DNA of 8,172 nt, from the NCBI GenBank assembly GCA_021827225.1, contig JAKAXG010000170.1:1-8172 (forward strand), read 5' to 3'. Below, in pieces: positions 1 to 8,172 of this stretch. Within the stretch, counting starts at the first letter, position 1. Every line of letters starts with the position of its first letter. Position numbers and translations under genes: made by a program. The notes under the pieces are model-generated. The model saw nothing but the letters and a program-made list of their open reading frames with translations, did no database searches and had not been told where the DNA came from. The DNA comes from Actinomycetes bacterium. GTDB taxonomy: Bacteria > Actinomycetota > Acidimicrobiia > Acidimicrobiales > Palsa-688.

Positions 1-156
1 ATCTACGAGGGTGGAGGTGGCCCCGCCGGCGGCGGTCAGGCGGTCGGGGGTCCCCTGGCTCGAGTTCCCGGCATGCAGCGAAACGACCACCAGGCCGGCT
101 CCGAGCACGAACACCGCCACGCCGATGACGATGAGCAAGGTCGACCGTTTAGACAC
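1..156 (-). CDS. Partial N-terminus of membrane-anchored protein, probably CpaB/RcpC-like Flp pilus assembly protein
   Basis: Only the first 52 codons are in the window; the gene continues off the left edge. The start is a GTG at 154-156, preceded on the minus strand by an AGAGGG Shine-Dalgarno-like stretch with about 6 nt spacing. The product begins MSKRSTLLIVIGVAVFVLGA, that is a short basic head followed by one hydrophobic helix (about residues 6-28), then a Ser/Gly/Thr-rich linker. This is the layout of CpaB/RcpC proteins, which carry an N-terminal anchor followed by periplasmic or extracellular SAF domains and take part in Flp/Tad pilus assembly. The SAF domain itself is not visible, so the family call rests on N-terminal style and on the divergent TadE and TadG genes next door. 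Any single-pass exported protein would look similar over this length. Confidence 0.5.
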   Translation of the reverse strand, partial: MSKRSTLLIVIGVAVFVLGAGLVVVSLHAGNSSQGTPDRLTAAGGATSTLVD

Positions 157-341
157 CCAGCACCCTCTCTTCCTGCCCCAACAGAGCCGCGGCAACCGGC
201 GGATTCGTTCCTTTTCCGAATTCTCGGCACGGCCCGGTGGCAAGTGAATAGTCCTTTTGACCCGTTGATTCCTCCACCTGGCTGTCCGATTGTTCCGGTG
301 GGGACAGGTCCGATTGGACCTCCGGAGAGGCTTCGGTAAGG
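157..341. promoter_or_regulatory. Divergent intergenic region between cpaB-like gene and tadE
   Basis: This 185-bp spacer separates two divergently transcribed Tad-type genes and must hold promoters for both. It is less GC-rich than its surroundings around 205-275. On the plus strand, TTGATT (265-270) and GATTGT (288-293) with 17-bp spacing are a weak match to a sigma-70-type promoter. TTGACC (257-262) is a better -35 match but has no acceptable -10 at the right distance. I found no convincing minus-strand promoter. The right half carries the repeat cluster described separately, and GGAGAGG (324-330) is the likely tadE ribosome binding site, 11 nt before its GTG. Promoter positions are inference; the divergent layout is directly seen. 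Confidence 0.4.
282..321. repeat. Overlapping inverted and direct repeats upstream of tadE
   Basis: Three elements interlock here. CTGTCC (282-287) pairs with GGACAG (302-307). AGGTCC (306-311) pairs with GGACCT (316-321) around a 4-nt GATT loop. GTCCGATTG occurs twice in the same direction (284-292 and 308-316), 24 bp apart. The two inverted repeats share bases 306-307, so the hairpins cannot both form fully in RNA. The second hairpin ends 2 bases before the GGAGAGG ribosome binding site. The cluster could be a protein operator in the divergent promoter region or a leader structure affecting tadE translation. The repeats are seen directly; the function is inference. Confidence 0.45.
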
Positions 342-842
342 GTGCACAGAACCTATGAAGGGATAAAACGGACCGCCTCCCGCCGGTCGGACCGCGCTTC
401 GGAGCGGGGGGCGTCGGCCGTCGAGTTCGCCCTCGTCGTGCCGGTGTTCCTGATTTTCGTGTTCGGGATAATCGAGTACGGAACGATCTTCCTGGTCCGC
501 AACCAGATGACCGAGGCCGTCTCCGATGCGGCCCGGACCGCCGTCAACTACAGCACCACGGCACAGGCCCTGAGCGAGTCGCTGTCCGCCCTGCAGACGA
601 ACCTTCCCCACGACGGGGCCGGCCTCATGTCCTCCAACTGCTCCAGCAGCAGCTCCGGGCCGGTGCAGTGCTCCAGCTCCCTGACGAGCAACTGCAACGC
701 CCCCGCCGGCTACAAGTGCCTCCAGGTGAGCGTCACCTACGACTACAGCGCCGACCCGGTCGTCTCCTTTCCCCTCCTGCCGGCGCCCTCGAAGCTCACC
801 GCGTCGACGACGGTCCTGATCGCCGACCCGACCGGCCAATGA
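342..842 (+). CDS. TadE-like pseudopilin of a Flp/Tad pilus locus
   Basis: A 166-residue protein whose N-terminal half matches the TadE-like family. The segment SERGASAVEFALVVPVFL (residues 20-37) holds a class III prepilin-type processing site: Gly23 followed by ASAVE places the conserved Glu at +5 of the mature chain, then a hydrophobic helix to about residue 43. The region after it (NQMTEAVSDAARTAV) is also typical. TadE pseudopilins are cleaved by the TadV peptidase and are needed for Flp pilus assembly at the cytoplasmic membrane. The C-terminal part is Ser/Thr-rich with four cysteines (100, 110, 118, 126), possibly two disulphides outside the membrane. The start is GTG at 342 with GGAGAGG 11 nt upstream; the ATG at 355 is out of frame. 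The stop TGA overlaps the ATG of the next gene (ATGA), suggesting coupled translation. The family call is firm; the exact role in the pilus is inferred. Confidence 0.85.
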   Translation: MHRTYEGIKRTASRRSDRASERGASAVEFALVVPVFLIFVFGIIEYGTIFLVRNQMTEAVSDAARTAVNYSTTAQALSESLSALQTNLPHDGAGLMSSNCSSSSSGPVQCSSSLTSNCNAPAGYKCLQVSVTYDYSADPVVSFPLLPAPSKLTASTTVLIADPTGQ

Positions 843-2581
843 AGCGCGAGGAACGGGGCGCCATCGCCGTGATCACGGCCATAGCCATGACCATGATCAT
901 GGGGGCCACCGCTCTGAGCTTCGACATCGGCCGCGAGGTGGACACCAACCGCTTCGTCCAGGCCACCGCCGACGCCGTCGCCCTCGACGCCGCCAACTTC
1001 GTCGACGGCAGCCCGGCTGCCAGCATCGACAGCTACACGCCGATAGGGGGAAGCCAGTACGAACTGGCCCAGATCATCCAGTACGAGGCGGCCCAGAGCG
1101 CCATCCGCAACAACGTGAGCACCGCCGACCTGCCCGGCGACTCGGTGACGCTGGGATCGTGTTCCACCACCTCGCCCTGCGCCTTCGTCCCGGTCGAGAG
1201 CTGCCCGCTCACCGAAACCCTCCCGGTGCCCGACTCGGGCAGCCCCGGGGCCTGCTCCCTGGTCACCGGCGCTGACCCCACCACGGCCATCAACGCGGTT
1301 CAGGTTTCCGCCAGCTCGGTCACCAGCTTCGTGTTCCAGGCGGGAAGCGCCACGTCGGTGCGCACGGCCACCGCCATGCGGTCGTTCGCCAACAGCACCC
1401 AGGCCCACCCCAAGATGCCGACCTCCGCGTTCAGCCTCGGTTCCACCCTCCTCGACTTCAACAACCCGCTGGTGGACCAGGTGCTCAGCCAGGAACTGGG
1501 CACCAGCGCCGCCAACATCTCGGCGCTCAGCTACAGCGGCCTGGTGGGGGCCACCGTGTCGCTCGGCGACATCGTGGCGGCCAACGCCAGCGTCGGCACG
1601 CTCTACAACCTCCTCAACACGTCGGCGTCACCGGCCACCCTGCTCGGCTACTACTACAACGCCCTGCTGGCCCAGCACACCCCAGCCGCCGGGGCCGCCG
1701 CCACCAACCTCAATATGGCATTGGGGGTGACCGGATCGGGATCGAGCCAGATCAGCGGGGGCGCCAACGCCACAGTGAAGCTGTGCCAGCTGGTCGACCT
1801 CAGCGGCCAGCAGAGCTCCTGCGGGGTTTCCGGCAGCGCCCTGGACCCGGCCGCCTACGCCCAGGTGGACGCGGCCAGCTTCCTCACCGGGGTGGCCAGC
1901 CTGTCCGGCCAGGGCCACGCCGTGGGGATAAACATCGGGATCGCCCAGCTGCTGAACGCCACCGTCACCCTGGTCACCCCCATGGTGACCGTCGGACCGG
2001 GACCGGCGGACGATCCCTGCCCGAGCGGGTACAGCGACTGCCCCCTCACGGCGGGCAACCAGCAGGGCAGTGTGAACCTCACGATCGCGAACGTCAGCCT
2101 GGGGTCCCTCCTCCCGCTGCTGGACGTGAGCTTGACCGCCGGCGCGGCCGACGCGAACGCCACGCTGAGCGGCCTGAGCTGCGGGATATCGTCCGCGGAC
2201 CCGGCCACCACCGCCACGCTGTCGGGCACGACCACGGCAGCCACCCTCTCCGGCTCGCTCACCGTGGCCGGGACCACCGCCCCCCTGGCCAGCGCATCGG
2301 TGGCTGCGAGCACCTTCACCCACACCTTCGACGGTCCGTTCGGATCCGGTCAGCCGGCTCCGTGGGAGTCGACCAACACGATGGCCACCGTGGTGCTGCA
2401 GCCGCCCCCGTCGAGCCTCCTGGGCTCCCTCTTCAGCCCGGTCACCTCCATCCTGAACACCGTCCTGGCCCCGGCGCTCGGGCCGGTGCTCAGCGCCCTC
2501 GGGGTGAACCTGGGCTACGCCACGCTGATAGACAACTACGTGAACTGCGACAACGCCACACTGGTGGCCACCACGCCGTGA
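839..2581 (+). CDS. TadG-like pilus-assembly protein with long Ala/Ser/Thr-rich exported region
   Basis: A 580-residue protein starting at the ATG within the ATGA overlap with tadE. The N-terminus, REERGAIAVITAIAMTMIMG, is one membrane helix (about residues 7-28). The segment up to about residue 52 (FDIGREVDTNRFVQATADAVALDAA) is the signature of TadE/TadG-like Flp assembly proteins, in which an Asp/Glu-flanked amphipathic stretch follows the helix. Unlike the upstream TadE it lacks Glu at +5 after the Gly, so prepilin cleavage is less likely. Residues 150-185 (AVQVSASSVTSFVF, then an AT-rich motif) and the SLGSTLL and LSYSGLVGATVSLGDIV motifs (199-246) resemble TadG proteins that carry a DUF2134-type region. 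The remainder is low-complexity Ala/Ser/Thr/Gly/Leu with ten cysteines (108, 114, 122, 139, 316, 328, 394, 401, 448, 570) and no second clear membrane span. It is probably exposed outside the membrane. I see no von Willebrand A motif, which some TadG proteins have. Confidence 0.75.
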   Translation: MKREERGAIAVITAIAMTMIMGATALSFDIGREVDTNRFVQATADAVALDAANFVDGSPAASIDSYTPIGGSQYELAQIIQYEAAQSAIRNNVSTADLPGDSVTLGSCSTTSPCAFVPVESCPLTETLPVPDSGSPGACSLVTGADPTTAINAVQVSASSVTSFVFQAGSATSVRTATAMRSFANSTQAHPKMPTSAFSLGSTLLDFNNPLVDQVLSQELGTSAANISALSYSGLVGATVSLGDIVAANASVGTLYNLLNTSASPATLLGYYYNALLAQHTPAAGAAATNLNMALGVTGSGSSQISGGANATVKLCQLVDLSGQQSSCGVSGSALDPAAYAQVDAASFLTGVASLSGQGHAVGINIGIAQLLNATVTLVTPMVTVGPGPADDPCPSGYSDCPLTAGNQQGSVNLTIANVSLGSLLPLLDVSLTAGAADANATLSGLSCGISSADPATTATLSGTTTAATLSGSLTVAGTTAPLASASVAASTFTHTFDGPFGSGQPAPWESTNTMATVVLQPPPSSLLGSLFSPVTSILNTVLAPALGPVLSALGVNLGYATLIDNYVNCDNATLVATTP

Positions 2582-2603
2582 CCTGCCGCCACCTCACGGT
2601 GTG
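2572..2603. terminator. Bidirectional hairpin between convergent tadG-like gene and tmk
   Basis: CACGCCGTGA (2572-2581) pairs with TCACGGTGTG (2594-2603): ten base pairs with one G-T wobble, around a 12-nt loop. The arms contain the TGA stop of the tadG-like gene (2579-2581) and the TGA stop of tmk (TCA on plus, 2594-2596), which pair with each other. There is no T-tract on either side, so it is not a textbook intrinsic terminator, but GC-rich genomes often use hairpins of this kind. An alternative hairpin, GCCGCCA (2585-2591) with TGGCGGC (2605-2611), overlaps it and would exclude it. Confidence 0.5.
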
Positions 2604-3222
2604 ATGGCGGCGGCCACCCGGGCGGCGACCGCGGCGACCGGCCCGGACCCGTCCACGACCCGCCACCGGCCCGGGTCGGCGGCGGCCAGCCGGGCGAATC
2701 CGGCTCCGATGCGGTCGTGGAACCCGGCCACCTCCGCCTCGATACGGTCGTCGGTCCCGCCGCTGCCGGCCCGGCGACGGGCCCGGCGCCGCCAGGCCTC
2801 CTCCGGGCTGACGGAGAGCAGGATCACCAGGTCCGGCTCCAGCCCGGCCGACGCCCACGACGACAGGTGGGCCAGCTCGGCCGGGTCGAGGCCCCGGCCG
2901 TATCCCTGGTAGGCGACGGTGCTGCCGCTGAAGCGGTCGCACACCACGTCGCGCCCGGCGGCCAGCGCCGGCTCGATGACCTGCTCGACGTGCTGGGCCC
3001 GGGCGGCGAGCATCAGCAGGGTCTCCGCCCGGGGGGTCACCGCCGGCAACTCCGGGTCCAGCAGCAGGGCCCGGATGTGCTCACCGGTGGCGGTGCCGCC
3101 CGGCTCCCGGGTGAGCAGCGCCCCGAGAGCGTCGGCCAGCAGCGCCGCCTGTGTGGACTTCCCGCTGCCCTCCCCGCCCTCCAGGACGATGAAGCGGCCG
3201 CGGTCTGCTCCCGGGCGGGGGT

Positions 3223-3226
<4 letters not shown>
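2594..3226 (-). CDS. tmk: Thymidylate kinase (dTMP kinase), CTG start
   Basis: Converts dTMP to dTDP with ATP, an essential cytoplasmic step of dTTP synthesis. The 210-residue product has the family's usual length when started at CTG 3224-3226. In order it shows the P-loop EGGEGSGKST (16-25), TREPGGTATGE (39-49), the DRF motif (97-99) with SGSTVAYQG (100-108) for nucleotide binding, and an Arg-rich LID (RRRARRR, 146-152) followed by DDRIEAE and FH. A P-loop without Arg plus an Arg-rich LID is the bacterial (E. coli-like) arrangement. The frame is open from 3394 down, yet contains no ATG, GTG or TTG before a TTG at 3047-3049, which would delete the P-loop. CTG 3226 is the only NTG codon ahead of the P-loop strand; it overlaps the topA stop (CTGA) and has AGAAGG 7 nt upstream. 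Translation is probably coupled to topA. The function is firm; the start codon is inferred. Confidence 0.88.
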
Positions 3227-5952
<2,726 letters not shown>

Positions 5953-5972
5953 GGGTCCCCAATTGATAGAGG

Positions 5973-6004
5973 AAAAAGGAAGCGGCCGGGGTGACCGCCT
6001 TCCT
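5973..6004 (-). terminator. Hairpin plus T-tract upstream of topA: hppA terminator or topA leader attenuator
   Basis: Read on the minus strand, AGGAAG (6004-5999) pairs with CTTCCT (5982-5977). After a one-base bulge (G5998), CGG (5997-5995) pairs with CCG (5985-5983) around a 9-nt loop, and TTTTT (5977-5973) follows. This is the form of a Rho-independent terminator and is the only T-run near a hairpin in this GC-rich window. It ends 20 nt before the topA ATG and lies 134 nt after the hppA stop. It may end hppA transcripts. If topA is transcribed from a promoter upstream of the hairpin (TATACC at 6021-6026 is a weak -10 candidate), it would act as an attenuator in the topA leader. Confidence 0.5.
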
Positions 6005-6049
6005 CTGGCTTGGCGCACAGGGTATAGCGGCTGCCGGGTGTAGACCGCC
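5993..6049 (-). repeat. Direct repeat GGCGGTC, 50 bp apart, upstream of topA
   Basis: On the minus strand GGCGGTC occurs at 6049-6043 and at 5999-5993, exactly 50 bp apart. Each copy is followed by a similar stretch (TACACCCGGC and ACCCCGGC, then a CCGC). The copies flank the TATACC -10 candidate (6026-6021). They could be paired operator half-sites for topA control, or coincidence in GC-rich sequence; the second copy also forms part of the hairpin arm. Confidence 0.25.
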
Positions 6050-6075
6050 ATGCAGGGGCGCCCCACCGGGACGGC

Positions 6076-6103
6076 GGTGGCCGGGCCCCCGGGCCCGGCC
6101 ACC
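6076..6103. terminator. 13-bp perfect palindrome downstream of hppA
   Basis: GGTGGCCGGGCCC (6076-6088) and GGGCCCGGCCACC (6091-6103) are exact reverse complements separated by two bases. As RNA the inner pairs would open to give a stem of about 11 bp with a short loop, all G+C except one A-T pair. It lies 34 nt past the hppA stop and has no T-tract on either strand. It is most simply a terminator or 3'-end stabilising hairpin of hppA. A DNA-binding site in the topA upstream region is the alternative. Confidence 0.55.
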
Positions 6104-6137
6104 TCACCCATCGCGGCCCGGCGCTACCGGGCGGGGC

Positions 6138-8172
<2,035 letters not shown>

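Noticed and set aside
668..838. Earlier start for the tadG-like gene at 668
   Set aside because: It would overlap tadE by 58 codons with Arg/Gln-rich sequence; the ATG at 839 gives the canonical TadG N-terminus and an ATGA junction.
36..839. 267-codon minus-strand frame covering the divergent spacer and tadE
   Set aside because: It is antisense to tadE, with Gly/Arg-rich content and no family features; the real minus-strand gene here is in another frame and starts at 156.
1628..2604. Open frames on both strands within the tadG-like gene (1628-2323 minus, 1783-2604 plus)
   Set aside because: Shadow frames rich in Arg, Gly, His and Pro, overlapping a gene with a clear N-terminal domain and a coupled start.
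2594..3049. tmk started at the TTG at 3049
   Set aside because: This would remove the P-loop and the first substrate-binding segment, which are perfectly encoded in the same frame just upstream.
5953..6111. N-terminal extension of topA from an upstream start at 6111
   Set aside because: The extension reads as Pro/Arg-rich noise, overlaps the T-tract hairpin, and homologues begin at the MPKPLVIVESPAKA segment.

Overview
This is a very GC-rich, gene-dense window that looks actinobacterial. Two things point there: a type IA topoisomerase with no zinc fingers but with four C-terminal GRYGPY-type repeats and a lysine/alanine tail, and the hppA-topA-tmk gene order, which I recall from Streptomyces and relatives. 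Some features would fit a deep-branching or uncultured actinobacterium such as Acidimicrobiia, but the sequence alone does not settle this.

Left part (about 1-2581): one edge of a Flp/Tad pilus locus. A partial minus-strand gene (1-156) begins with a single N-terminal membrane anchor and is probably cpaB-like. It diverges from two plus-strand genes, a TadE-type pseudopilin (342-842) and a TadG-like surface protein (839-2581), which overlap by ATGA and are probably translationally coupled. The divergent spacer (157-341) holds overlapping inverted and direct repeats just upstream of the tadE ribosome binding site.

Middle (2594-5952): a minus-strand pair, topA (DNA topoisomerase I) then tmk (thymidylate kinase). 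The tmk reading frame appears to begin at a CTG codon overlapping the topA stop (CTGA). It is the only NTG triplet in the open frame ahead of the P-loop strand, and ATG, GTG and TTG are absent there. tmk converges on tadG with only 12 bp between the stop codons, and a 10-bp hairpin contains both stops.

Right part (5953-8172): hppA, a membrane-bound proton-pumping pyrophosphatase of the K+-independent class, on the minus strand and missing its N-terminus at the window edge. The 185-bp hppA-topA spacer contains a 13-bp perfect palindrome and, immediately upstream of topA, a hairpin followed by a T-tract. The latter could terminate hppA transcripts, attenuate topA, or both.

Functionally the right and middle genes are housekeeping (energy-conserving PPi hydrolysis, DNA supercoiling, dTTP synthesis) and the left is cell-surface pilus assembly. 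I see no mobile element, tRNA, rRNA or CRISPR array. I found no clearly new biological system; the most notable point is the CTG start of tmk inside the topA stop codon.
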